DNA of 24,821 nucleotides from positions 1 through 24,821 of the forward strand of contig JAPSFM010000079.1 of the NCBI GenBank assembly GCA_035063885.1, read 5' to 3'. The stretch is from CAADGY01 sp900696665. Its GTDB lineage: Bacteria; Acidobacteriota; Terriglobia; Bryobacterales; Bryobacteraceae. The number at the start of each line of letters is the position of its first letter. Position 1 is the first letter of the stretch. Below the pieces are notes generated by a model. That model saw only the letters and a list, made by a program, of their open reading frames with translations, ran no database searches and was not told the DNA's origin. The position numbers were made by a program, and so were the translations under genes. This document shows, piece by piece, positions 7,191 to 15,726 of the stretch.

Positions 7191-7610
7191 GGCTGGGTCC
7201 GGGCTCGAAACCCTGGGGTGACAAGCCAGGCCATTCCGAAGCGAAACCAAGGCACTTTCGCACGCGGCACTGCGGACGTGATCTGCCGGAAGCACCCGCT
7301 GGTCCTCATCGCCGAGCGACACGGCAGGAAGGTACAGAAGGACGATCCGTTGTTCGCCATTGGCGCGATTTGCGAGGCGCACGTCGACGAAGTCGTGTGT
7401 CTTTCGATGAGCAGATAAAAGCTCGAATTGCCGAATCTGAGGCGATCCCCAGCGGCGAGCCCGAAAGTGGACTACGATACTGCCAGCGATTATGTGAATG
7501 AAGCTTGATCTCACTCCCTGAATTCGGCGTCCGGCTCCGTCTCTATAAAAGGTGGTAGTCTGTCCGTGGTCTGTTCGTGTACCCCTACGGAGACGTGAAG
7601 GAGTATCGAT
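7191..7610. other. Intergenic region with a possible decayed ORF and the sigma-factor leader
   Basis: On the plus strand the frame that follows the last frameshift of the propeller pseudogene reads to a TAA at 7416-7418 and then on to a TGA near 7508. It contains coding-like segments (ADVICRKHPLVLIAERHGRK; SPKVDYDTASDYVNEA) of no recognised family. It may be a second broken gene or a chance reading. The last 90 bases hold a TATAAAA at about 7541-7547 that could be a -10 box, without a convincing -35, and the AAGGAG of the sigma-factor gene at 7598-7603. Confidence 0.3.
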
Positions 7611-8177
7611 TTGATCTCCAAAAGCGTAGTTGTGCCCTTTTCATTGGAGAGTGACAGTGCCGGCAGTCCACGGAGTCCCATTGGGATCGTCGAGGAGTTG
7701 TACGGAGAGCATTATGATAGCCTGTACCGATACCTCATTCTGAGCGGCTGCCAGCCTGCCGACGCAGACGATCTGATCCAGAGCGGTTTCGTGCGACTGC
7801 TCTGGTTCCTGCAGCAGGGCAACAGACTGGAGAAACCGAAGGCCTGGCTCATCCGCGTCGTGCACAATCTCCGGATCGATGACGCGCGGCGCGAGCGGCG
7901 TGAATCGACCCTAGACGATGGACAATTGGAGGCATGCATCACGGAGGTGTTCGGCACCATGCCGGACGTGGAGACGGAGTTGCTGCAGTCCGAACGGCGG
8001 CTGGCGCTGCAGAAGGCCGTCGGTTCCCTGACGCCCCGGCAATACGAATTCCTGCTTCTGCGTGCCGCGGGATTGAAGTTGCGCGAAATTGCGGAGATAC
8101 ATCAGGTGACGATTCAAACCGTAGCCGAGATATGCGCTCGGGCAACCGAGCGGTTGGGACGGATGATTCATGGCTAA
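7611..8177 (+). CDS. ECF-type RNA polymerase sigma factor
   Basis: This is a 188-residue sigma-70 family protein of the extracytoplasmic-function group. Region 2 spans about residues 27-95 (LYGEHYDSLYRYLI, ADDLIQSGFVRLLWFL, KAWLIRVVHNLRIDDARR) and binds the core enzyme and the -10 element. Region 4 spans about 128-183 (LTPRQYEFLLLRAAGLKLRE, then a helix-turn-helix) and binds the -35 element. The start is TTG at 7611 with AAGGAG 7 nt upstream; no ATG is available. The stop overlaps the next start by 8 nt, the usual pairing of a sigma factor with its anti-sigma factor. A receptor gene follows, so it probably drives the sigma/anti-sigma genes and the receptor. Confidence 0.9.
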   Translation: MISKSVVVPFSLESDSAGSPRSPIGIVEELYGEHYDSLYRYLILSGCQPADADDLIQSGFVRLLWFLQQGNRLEKPKAWLIRVVHNLRIDDARRERRESTLDDGQLEACITEVFGTMPDVETELLQSERRLALQKAVGSLTPRQYEFLLLRAAGLKLREIAEIHQVTIQTVAEICARATERLGRMIHG

Positions 8178-9900
8178 CGCACCCTGGGAAGTAAAGAGCG
8201 GACACCCGTCTACGGGCGTGCTCCTACTCTATCTGGAAGGGGAGTTGGAGGACCGTCTGGCCGCTGCCGTGGAGCGCCACACCCGCACTTGCTGGACGTG
8301 CCGCGCACAATGCGAGCGCATGGAACGTGGCATTCGCTCCTTTGTGGACTTCCATGAAACCGCTGAGATTCCACCGCCGCCTGCGGGAAGGCAGGCCTTC
8401 CTTTCACGCCTTCGGGAGCAAGCGCCGGTCTCTACCTCCGGTGCAGCCGGCTGCTGGTTCCGTTGGCGGCGCGGCCTTGTGGCTGCTGGGGGTCTATCCG
8501 CCGCCGCGATGCTGGCCCTCCTGGTGGTTTCCGTCTTGTTTCCGACCCACAGCGTCTCGGCGGCGCAGTTCTTGGATCGCGCCGCGCGCGCGGCGCAGGC
8601 AACCCATGCTTCCGGGTCGAAACAGAGAATTGTTGAGAGAATACGTATTCGCTGGGGCAGCCAAGTGCTACATAGCACCGTGCACTATGGCATGGATGTC
8701 CAGCGCACTATCTCCGCACCACCGCTCGCGGAGATGCAGAGGGCTTTGGAACTGGCTCGCATTGACTGGCGCGATCCACTCAACGTCAACGATTTTGCTG
8801 CCTGGCGGGAATCTCTGAGCTCCCGCAGAGATCACATCAACCAGGAAGGCGGCGAGTTTGTGCTTACCACCGAAGCGGGAGGTGCCTCTCCGGTGTCCCG
8901 GGCGTCCCTCACTGTGGATCAGATTACTTGGCGGCCCGTTGCGCGGCACGTTGATTTTCTTGATCAGCCATCCCTAGGCGTGGTGATAGAGTCCCGTGAG
9001 ATTCAGGATGACGTGGAGCCTGCCGCAGGCGCTCTTCCTGCCGGCCCTGCGCCGCAGCCACCTGAGCAAGCGAGTGCATCAGCCAACAACGAGTCTACTG
9101 CTCCCGATGCCCGACAGTTGGAGCGAACTGAGTTGGAACTGCGCGAAGTGTTCCACTTGCTGGCGGCCGACGTCCGGGAGGCGCCGGAGATCTGGCAGGG
9201 CGATGGTTGCGTCTATTTCCGTCTGTTCGCCGAATCTCCTGAGCGACGCGAGGAGATTCTGCGCGCGACGCAACGTATCTCCTTAGCGTGTGAATTCCCT
9301 ACGGGACCGGGAGGAACCCATATCCCGCCGGAGGAAACGTGGGATCCAGATCCAAGTCCGGCCCGGACCCCGACAAATCCGCCGTTCGAATCGGCGTTGC
9401 GTGAGCACTTCGGCGGTCAAGACCAGGCGAATCGATACCTGGACCAGGTAACAGATCTGTACGTACGCCTGCTGGCCGAAGTCGCCGCTCTGGAGCGGCT
9501 CGGCGAGCGCTATCCGGACCTTAAGATCCGGCGAATGCCTCCCGACGAGCAGGCCAGGATCGAGCGGCTGGCTCGGGACCACGTGGTAGCGATCGCAGCG
9601 TCTTCCCGGGAATATTCCACTCTTGCGTCGTCCATCCTAGACTCGATAGCGAACAGGAATACCACTCCCCCCACTGCACGCAGTGCGAAGCTTACTCGCA
9701 CCTGTGTCCCCTGGCAGGCAGCCGCGCCGCCGATCGCTGCGAATCTCCGCCGCTTCCAGCGGAGTTTCTCACGGCTGTTCGTTAAGGATGAGATACCTGT
9801 GCCGGATGAGCAATCCGCGGCCAGCCTGTTGTCGGATGTCGCAACGGCTCACGAACTCTGGCAGCGACACATCGAGGCGCTGTGCGCCTCTAGCCGCTAA
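8170..9900 (+). CDS. Zinc-binding membrane anti-sigma factor with long extracytoplasmic domain
   Basis: The N-terminus holds the zinc anti-sigma motif HxxxCxxC (His37, Cys41, Cys44), which binds and silences an ECF sigma factor. A single membrane segment follows at about residues 102-125 (VAAGGLSAAAMLALLVVSVL). The remaining 450 residues or so lie outside the cytoplasm. They include a beta-rich part (about 135-280), a Pro/Ala-rich linker (about 280-310) and helical parts to the end. Anti-sigma factors of this class are usually 200-300 residues, so the outer part is unusually long and may sense a ligand or a partner such as the receptor encoded downstream. The ATG overlaps the sigma-factor stop, so translation is probably coupled. 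Confidence 0.85.
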   Translation: MANAPWEVKSGHPSTGVLLLYLEGELEDRLAAAVERHTRTCWTCRAQCERMERGIRSFVDFHETAEIPPPPAGRQAFLSRLREQAPVSTSGAAGCWFRWRRGLVAAGGLSAAAMLALLVVSVLFPTHSVSAAQFLDRAARAAQATHASGSKQRIVERIRIRWGSQVLHSTVHYGMDVQRTISAPPLAEMQRALELARIDWRDPLNVNDFAAWRESLSSRRDHINQEGGEFVLTTEAGGASPVSRASLTVDQITWRPVARHVDFLDQPSLGVVIESREIQDDVEPAAGALPAGPAPQPPEQASASANNESTAPDARQLERTELELREVFHLLAADVREAPEIWQGDGCVYFRLFAESPERREEILRATQRISLACEFPTGPGGTHIPPEETWDPDPSPARTPTNPPFESALREHFGGQDQANRYLDQVTDLYVRLLAEVAALERLGERYPDLKIRRMPPDEQARIERLARDHVVAIAASSREYSTLASSILDSIANRNTTPPTARSAKLTRTCVPWQAAAPPIAANLRRFQRSFSRLFVKDEIPVPDEQSAASLLSDVATAHELWQRHIEALCASSR

Positions 9901-9901
9901 G

Positions 9902-9927
9902 CCGGAAGTCTTGGCGAGGGCTTCCGG
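9902..9927. promoter_or_regulatory. Hairpin between anti-sigma and receptor genes
   Basis: CCGGAAG (9902-9908) and CTTCCGG (9921-9927) pair perfectly, and the stem can extend inward by a G-T pair and a G-C pair. It starts right after the anti-sigma stop and has no T-run. It may limit read-through or stabilise an mRNA end, giving different levels of regulator and receptor from one transcript. Confidence 0.35.
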
Positions 9928-9986
9928 AACAGGCTACAATTGCAGTGCTGGGACGGCGTGCGACGCAGATCCCGCAGGAGAATTTC

Positions 9987-12900
9987 GTGCGAATCAAGCA
10001 TGGCGGCGTCTGGGCGGCCATCCTGCTGGTACCATGTCTCTGGCCGCATGAAGCGAACTTGAGCGGCCGGGTGGAAGACAGCGCCGGCTTAGTCATCCCG
10101 GAAGCAACCGTACGGTGCCTGAATACGCGTGCTGGGATTAGTCGCGTCACACGCACCGATGTCCACGGCATCTACCGCCTGCCGAGCCTTCCTCCCGGAA
10201 TCTACGACATCGACGTGACCGCCGCCGGGTTCCGAAAAATACGGCACAGCGATCTGCGTCTGCATGAGGGCCAGAAGGCAATATTGGACCTCACGCTCGA
10301 AGTGGGCAGCGTACAGGAATCCGTTACCGTGGATAGCGGGAGACAGTTGGTCAATCTCTCCACGGCGGAGATCAGTTCGGTGGTCGAAGGGGAGCGGGTG
10401 GAACGGCTCCCGCTGAACGGGCGCAACGTTCTGCAATTGACGCTACTGGCTGGCGGCGCCGTGGATACGGGCGGAGGGCAGGCCAACCAGGGCTTCATTC
10501 ATCCAAGCTCCCGCGTCTACCCCTCGTCAAGCGGCGGCCGCGGCGATTCCATGACCTTCAACTTCGACGGCGGCATCAACAACGATCGCTACACCAACGT
10601 GGCGCTTCCCGTTCCCAATCCCGACGCCATTCAGGAGTTCACGTTCCTGGTGAACAACTTCAGCGCCGAGTACGGCGCCGCCTCCGGCGGTGTGATCAGC
10701 ATCGTCAGCCGCTCGGGAACCAGCGCCTACCGTGGGCGGGTGTACAACTATCTCCGCAACGCTAGCCTGAATGCGACTAACTTCTTCACACCCGGCGTCA
10801 GCGATTGGTTGCGGCGCAACCAGGCCGGCTTCACCTTGGGCGGGCCGGTGCGCATTCCGCGTGTGTTCGAAGGACGCCAGCACACGTTCTTCTTCGTTGC
10901 TTACCAACTCACGATGCTGCGGCGATCGCCGCTGACCACCAACGTCCGCACGCTGACGGCGGACGAGCGTAACGGAAACTTCAGCGTGCTCGCTGCCCAG
11001 TTGGGCCGGCCGGTGCTGGACCCGCTCACATCACAGCAGTTTCCGGACAATCGTGTGCCCCTCACGCGGCTGGATCCGATCATGTTGAAGCTGGCGAGCC
11101 TTTTGCCCGTGGGAGATCCGACGACGGGACTCGCGACCGGCCGAGTAGCCAAGGTGGTGGTGAATGAACCGCAGTGGACGGGACGGGTCGACCACAACCG
11201 CCCCTCTGGCGATCGCCTGACCCTGCGCTACTTCCGCGACCACTACGCACCGGCACTGACCGCGGATCCGGAGAATCCGTATCTCACCGGTAACGGCTCC
11301 ATCCGCTTTCGCGTGCAAAACGCGAGCACGACATACACCAAGGTGTACTCACCGCGTCGGCTGGGTGTCTTCGGCTTTACCGTCAACCGCAGCCATAACA
11401 CTGAGATCTATGATTATCCGGGTCCGGCCAACAACAATCCAGCCGCGCTCGGCATCCAGGGCTTTCCCAGCGGATCCTTCTTTTTGCGGTCTCCGTTCGT
11501 CGCAGTTGGCTACCAAGGACCCTACACGATCCTGGCATCGAACAACTTCCAAGGCCGAGGCAGCCTGACCTACATCACTGGCAGGCACGAATTGAAGTTC
11601 GGCATCGAGTACCTGCGCAGCCAACTCAACCAGGCCCGTCTAACTGTCGGCGGTAACTGGTACTTTGGTGCCGAGTACACCAATATTCCGCAGGCCAGCT
11701 TCCTCATGGGATTTCCTAATGCGTTCGTCTCCACCGGCACGTACAGTGAGTCGCTTCGCCAGAGACGCCTGCATGCGTTTTTGCAGGACAACTACCGTGT
11801 GTCACGACGGCTGACTCTGAATCTTGGAATGCGCTTCGATCCTTATGTGCCTTGGCGGGAGATCCAGGCGCGCAAGATCACTCTATTCCGGCCCGGCCTC
11901 CATTCTACACGGTTCCCCCAACTGCCCACGGGGGCCATCGTAGCGGGCGATCCCGGCGTCCCGGAGCAGGGGTATGCGAGCGATCTGAACAATGTCTCTC
12001 CGCGCCTGGGGTTTGCCTTCGACCCGGCGGGATGCGGAAAGACCTCGATTCGGGGAGGAGTCGGGTTTTTCTTCGGACAGCCCATTTCCGCCTCCATCAA
12101 CCAGCGCAGCCAAGTCTCCTACCCGTTCAGCGAATCGCTGACCATCACTTCTCCAGGCTCGCTGGGGCCGGGCGGCGTTGCCAACGTATTCCGTACAGGA
12201 ACCGCATTCGCGATTCCCAATCCCTACCTGAGAACAACGGAGCAAGCCGCCGCGCCACGCCCGCTAACTTACGTCTCCACCGCCGCGGATACCTCCCTGC
12301 CATACACCGTGCAGTGGAATCTCAGCGTGGAGCGCCTGGCGGCGCGGGAGTGGATCGCCTCGGTCATCTACACCGGATCGAAGTCTACGCATCTGCTGAT
12401 GCAGCACGAGAGAAACCCACCGCGTTATGTCCCAGGCACCGGCGAGGATGGTAGGCCGCTTTCAACCCATGCGAACATCGACGCGCGCCGGCCGTATGGC
12501 CCGCACTTCGGCTCGGTTCAGGAGATGGGCACGGATGGTAACTCCAATTTCAACGCGCTGACTCTCAAAATCCGTAAGACAGGCGGCGGCCACGGCTGGT
12601 GGTCAAAGTCGATTTTGGAGGCGCACTGCACTTGGTCTCACACGCTGGATGTGATGTCTACAGCGGTCGGACCCGGGGGTTCTTCAGCGCGAGATCCGTT
12701 AAATGAGCGACTCGATTATGCCAATGCGGACTTCGATCACCGGCACCGCTTCGTCCTCTCGTGGGTCCTCCCACTACCCCGCTTGGCGCGCTTGGCAGCG
12801 GCGCCGCGCCGCCTGCTAGGCGGGTGGAACACGTCGGCCATCGTGACGCTGCAGGACGGAAACCCGCTAACCGTGTTCTCCGGACTAGACCGCAACCTCG

Positions 12901-13280
12901 ACGGCACCACTGCCACCGACTTCGCTGACCAGATCCTTCCGAACGTAGCGCTTCCCAAGAACCGCCGGCGCGATGACAAGATCCGCCAATGGTTCAACAC
13001 CGCGGCATTCACACCTAACGCTCCGGGCACCTACGGAAACACTGGGCGCAACATACTTCGCGGACCCGGTCTGGCCAACATGGACTTCGCCCTATTCAAA
13101 GAAATCTATCTGGGCGCGAGAGAGGACCGGCGACTGGAAATCCGGTCGGATTGCTTCAACTTGTTCAACCGTGTAAATCTAGGCATGCCTTCCACGTCGG
13201 TGTCGGATCCGCTCTTCGGGCGCATCAACTCGGCGGGGTCTCCTCGCGTCATCCAACTGGCGCTCAAGCTCTATTTTTGA
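9987..13280 (+). CDS. TonB-dependent-receptor-like outer-membrane protein (receptor 1)
   Basis: A large outer-membrane protein of 1097 residues. GTG at 9987 is chosen because CAGGAG lies 6 nt before it and the next residues form a signal peptide; the frame is open upstream to 9945. Residues about 27-115 are a carboxypeptidase-regulatory-like (Cna-B type) beta-sandwich. The plug follows (LPLNGRNVLQLTLLAGG and PNPDAIQEFTFLVNNFSAEY), then a long beta-barrel. The C-terminus ends in KLYF, the aromatic Phe end used for barrel insertion. Such proteins are abundant in Acidobacteria and resemble SusC-like importers of glycans or other large ligands, powered by TonB; I see no clear TonB box. The sigma/anti-sigma pair upstream probably controls it. 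It is closely related to the receptor at 15727-19068. Confidence 0.88.
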   Translation: MRIKHGGVWAAILLVPCLWPHEANLSGRVEDSAGLVIPEATVRCLNTRAGISRVTRTDVHGIYRLPSLPPGIYDIDVTAAGFRKIRHSDLRLHEGQKAILDLTLEVGSVQESVTVDSGRQLVNLSTAEISSVVEGERVERLPLNGRNVLQLTLLAGGAVDTGGGQANQGFIHPSSRVYPSSSGGRGDSMTFNFDGGINNDRYTNVALPVPNPDAIQEFTFLVNNFSAEYGAASGGVISIVSRSGTSAYRGRVYNYLRNASLNATNFFTPGVSDWLRRNQAGFTLGGPVRIPRVFEGRQHTFFFVAYQLTMLRRSPLTTNVRTLTADERNGNFSVLAAQLGRPVLDPLTSQQFPDNRVPLTRLDPIMLKLASLLPVGDPTTGLATGRVAKVVVNEPQWTGRVDHNRPSGDRLTLRYFRDHYAPALTADPENPYLTGNGSIRFRVQNASTTYTKVYSPRRLGVFGFTVNRSHNTEIYDYPGPANNNPAALGIQGFPSGSFFLRSPFVAVGYQGPYTILASNNFQGRGSLTYITGRHELKFGIEYLRSQLNQARLTVGGNWYFGAEYTNIPQASFLMGFPNAFVSTGTYSESLRQRRLHAFLQDNYRVSRRLTLNLGMRFDPYVPWREIQARKITLFRPGLHSTRFPQLPTGAIVAGDPGVPEQGYASDLNNVSPRLGFAFDPAGCGKTSIRGGVGFFFGQPISASINQRSQVSYPFSESLTITSPGSLGPGGVANVFRTGTAFAIPNPYLRTTEQAAAPRPLTYVSTAADTSLPYTVQWNLSVERLAAREWIASVIYTGSKSTHLLMQHERNPPRYVPGTGEDGRPLSTHANIDARRPYGPHFGSVQEMGTDGNSNFNALTLKIRKTGGGHGWWSKSILEAHCTWSHTLDVMSTAVGPGGSSARDPLNERLDYANADFDHRHRFVLSWVLPLPRLARLAAAPRRLLGGWNTSAIVTLQDGNPLTVFSGLDRNLDGTTATDFADQILPNVALPKNRRRDDKIRQWFNTAAFTPNAPGTYGNTGRNILRGPGLANMDFALFKEIYLGAREDRRLEIRSDCFNLFNRVNLGMPSTSVSDPLFGRINSAGSPRVIQLALKLYF

Positions 13281-13295
13281 GTGTCATCGTCCGGC

Positions 13296-13322
13296 AGCCG
13301 TCCAGGAGCGGAGTAGACGGCT
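13296..13322. terminator. Hairpin after receptor 1, possible terminator
   Basis: AGCCGTC (13296-13302) and GACGGCT (13316-13322) form a perfect 7-bp stem 15 nt after the receptor 1 stop, between two convergent genes. No T-run follows, so it is a weak terminator candidate. Confidence 0.3.
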
Positions 13323-13415
13323 ATGTTCCGATCAATAAAAGGCTATCACGCGCTCCCGCGGCATCATGGAGTAGCGCCCCGGGGTAACGCTGCTGCGACG
13401 TTATTCCAGTTCTCG

Positions 13416-15347
13416 CTACCGTGACTGCGCAAGCGCCAGCAGAATATCGATTTCGAATTCCTTGAACAGGTCAAGGCAGAATAAATCCGGCGCGTCCAGG
13501 TATTCGATGGGCCGGTCGAAGAGTGTACTCAAGCTTGTGAGATCTTTTCGCGTGACGACGGTAGAGAATAACGAAGGCTCGAGGGCGGCAGCAACGAGGG
13601 AACGAAACTGGTTACGGATGCCCGTACTCGAGACGTGGATCGTTTCGGCGCCAAACGTTACGTTGGCCCAGCGTGCGGTCCCGATCAACTGTGCCGCCTG
13701 TAATCCGAGCGGCCGGTCTCCGGCGGTGTAAATCACCCGGCAGTACTTGTCGTAGGGGTTCGGGCTTTTCGGCGCCGCGTCACCGTTGAACAGTAGATCC
13801 ACGGCCAGCACCTGCCTACCCCGATTCAGGTGGCCACTAATTTCCTTCGCCATCGCAGGCTTGCCGGAGTCGTTCAAAACAAGTGTCAACGGACCGCCTG
13901 ACGGCGCGGCGAATGCTTTCAGCCAGACAGCGGTCGCGCTAAGTCCTGTGTCGAAGTCCAGGCGGTAGCCGATCGTCTCGATGCCGCTCGCTCGGCTGTT
14001 GTCGATTGCCCAGGCGCGGGTCACTGCCGCGGGCCGGTATCGCAACACACGCGCGAGCTTATGCCGCTGGCTGGCCGCCCATCGCCTGCGGACCAAGGGA
14101 TCGAGCGGGACGGGCGGGTGCTGGATCTGCGCTGCGAGCCGGCGCGCCAGTCCCAGTACGGTAAGGGAGCTTTCGGGCAGTTCCACGCGCAGTTCGTCCA
14201 AGCTTCGGATCTCGCCATCAACGGGCAGTTCGCGCTCGACCGGAGGAAGCGCGAAGTGCTTGGCGAAGAAGCGGTATGCCTGGAGGCGGTTGTCTTGCTG
14301 ATAGTTGTGAGTGGAGGGGTCTGTGTTCTCGTGCCAGGCGAAATCCGCCTGCCCGCCGAAGAGTCCAAAGATAGGCTTCACTGCGCCGAACACCAGGGGT
14401 TTAACCAGTGGGGCACGAAAGCAGCAGTCGTCCTCGGCGTTATAGATGAGTAGCGTCGGGCGCGGCGCGCGCATGGCGGTGAGGTGCTCGTAGTCGAGGA
14501 TCGGCAACATGTCGGTGCCGTTCATCTCGAAGCAGCCGATCTCCTTCGGGCGTGCCAGTCGGCCCCGCATTGGCATGTAGCCGGCCACTGGAACTGCCAC
14601 AGCGACACGTTCGTCGAGGGCGCCGAGTACCAGGCTCTGCCACCCTCCCCCGGAGAGCCCCGTTATGCCGATACGGCTGTTGTCCACGTCGGGGCGGCTG
14701 GACAGGTAATCCAGCCCGCGGCGCATCTGTAGATAGAAGAGTCCCAGCCCGTTCACGCCCGCGAGATCGAGATGCGGCACGAAATAGGAATGGCCGTATT
14801 CGAGTGAGGCGAGGTCGCCGGTCTGGAGCCACTCCAAGCTCAACGCTACGATACCCTGAAGCGCCTGGTGGATGCAGCGCTTCTGCTTGTACTCGATGGC
14901 CTTGCCTTCGCGACCGACGTGACCGTGCACGTTGAGGACGGCGGGCGCGCGACGGCGGGGCGGATCGGGCTCGTAGAGGATCCCGGTGGAGTAGAAGCCC
15001 GGAACGACCTCGTAGCGCAGCTTGCGCATACGGTATCCCTTTCCGGACGGCACCGGGCCGAGGTCTTCCACGCGCAGGGGCGAGTCCACCCACTCACGCG
15101 GCCAGCCGTAAAAGACGACCTCGTCCAGGAAACGGCGCCGCAGCCGCTGGGCGGTTGAAGCCCATTCTGCCGCCGACGCGGCCCGCGGAGGCGGGGGGAG
15201 TCTTCTGAGGATGTACTCATGAAGCTGGTGGGCGGTGACTTCGGGAGAGTGTAGAGGCTGCTCCAGCACCGCCCGGACCTCTCGCTGGGTAGTCTGGCCT
15301 ATCGCAAGGCCGCACAGCAGTGCCGTCAAAAAAAAGCGCGGACTCAT
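13416..15347 (-). CDS. Secreted alpha/beta-hydrolase, acetyl-xylan-esterase-like
   Basis: A 643-residue protein with a signal peptide (MSPRFFLTALLCGLAIG). The hydrolase core spans about residues 100-370. An oxyanion-type HGH is at 141-143, the nucleophile is Ser232 in GLSGGGWQS, the probable acid is Asp306 or Asp307 (NAEDDCC), and the probable base is His347 (STHNYQ). This matches the acetyl-xylan-esterase/dienelactone-hydrolase group, which removes acetyl or other ester groups from glycans. The C-terminal 270 residues have a second, degenerate hydrolase-like part without a clear triad. The gene converges on receptor 1 and diverges from receptor 2; its likely job is deacylation of the imported glycan. 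The promoter should lie in 15348-15726. No strong Shine-Dalgarno sequence is visible before the ATG. Confidence 0.8.
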   Translation of the reverse strand: MSPRFFLTALLCGLAIGQTTQREVRAVLEQPLHSPEVTAHQLHEYILRRLPPPPRAASAAEWASTAQRLRRRFLDEVVFYGWPREWVDSPLRVEDLGPVPSGKGYRMRKLRYEVVPGFYSTGILYEPDPPRRRAPAVLNVHGHVGREGKAIEYKQKRCIHQALQGIVALSLEWLQTGDLASLEYGHSYFVPHLDLAGVNGLGLFYLQMRRGLDYLSSRPDVDNSRIGITGLSGGGWQSLVLGALDERVAVAVPVAGYMPMRGRLARPKEIGCFEMNGTDMLPILDYEHLTAMRAPRPTLLIYNAEDDCCFRAPLVKPLVFGAVKPIFGLFGGQADFAWHENTDPSTHNYQQDNRLQAYRFFAKHFALPPVERELPVDGEIRSLDELRVELPESSLTVLGLARRLAAQIQHPPVPLDPLVRRRWAASQRHKLARVLRYRPAAVTRAWAIDNSRASGIETIGYRLDFDTGLSATAVWLKAFAAPSGGPLTLVLNDSGKPAMAKEISGHLNRGRQVLAVDLLFNGDAAPKSPNPYDKYCRVIYTAGDRPLGLQAAQLIGTARWANVTFGAETIHVSSTGIRNQFRSLVAAALEPSLFSTVVTRKDLTSLSTLFDRPIEYLDAPDLFCLDLFKEFEIDILLALAQSR

Positions 15348-15726
15348 TCGATCGCAGCGTCGACCACGCTCCCCTTCAGAGCGCCGTCATCGGCCCCCGC
15401 GTCGCCCTTTTCGAGAACGGCATTCTCAAGGGCGGCAATCACGTTGGAGTGTTTTCCGGACTGGACATCGACGCTTGAGTCGTACCAGATGCGCAATAAA
15501 ATGTGGCGAGGCTGAGGTCCATCTGCCTCGCGATATCCCGCACAGTAACGCCCTTGCACGGAGAGCGTCGAATCTGGTCGCATGCGTCTCTTCAAAACTA
15601 AGTCCTACTGCCATTCGAGTCAAGTATTCCGACAACTTCACGTTTATGTGGAAAAATCCTCTCGACGCCCCGACCGCGACGCCTGAATTTTTCGATCTCA
15701 TTCCGTCCTATGGCAAGGAGACCGTT
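15348..15726. other. Divergent intergenic region with HTH-like relic
   Basis: This 379-bp gap separates the esterase start and the receptor 2 start. On the minus strand, positions 15496-15549 read VTVRDIARQMDLSLATFY, a helix-turn-helix of TetR or LacI type, out of frame with neighbouring coding-like pieces (for example THATRFDAL). An 83-codon minus-strand ORF (15344-15595) ends with an ATGA overlap at the esterase start. The most likely reading is a decayed regulator gene. It should also hold promoters for both flanking genes. Receptor 2 has AAGGAG at 15715-15720. Confidence 0.4.
15475..15502 (+). promoter_or_regulatory. Candidate sigma-70-type promoter for receptor 2 operon
   Basis: TTGAGT (15475-15480) and TAAAAT (15497-15502) are separated by 16 nt and point to the receptor 2 gene about 225 bp downstream. 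Each box matches the consensus in four or five of six positions. This is pattern matching only; the long leader is a weak point. Confidence 0.25.

Noticed and set aside
11883..12454. Alternative ORFs of 120-200 codons inside receptor 1
   Set aside because: They overlap the receptor coding sequence in other frames and have no start signals or domains.
13281..13415. Strong bidirectional terminator between convergent genes
   Set aside because: Only a 7-bp stem without a T-run was found, so it is listed as a weak candidate.
15235..15726. Upstream extension of the receptor 2 frame
   Set aside because: The extra 164 codons are Arg/Ser-rich and precede a clear AAGGAG, ATG and signal peptide at 15727.
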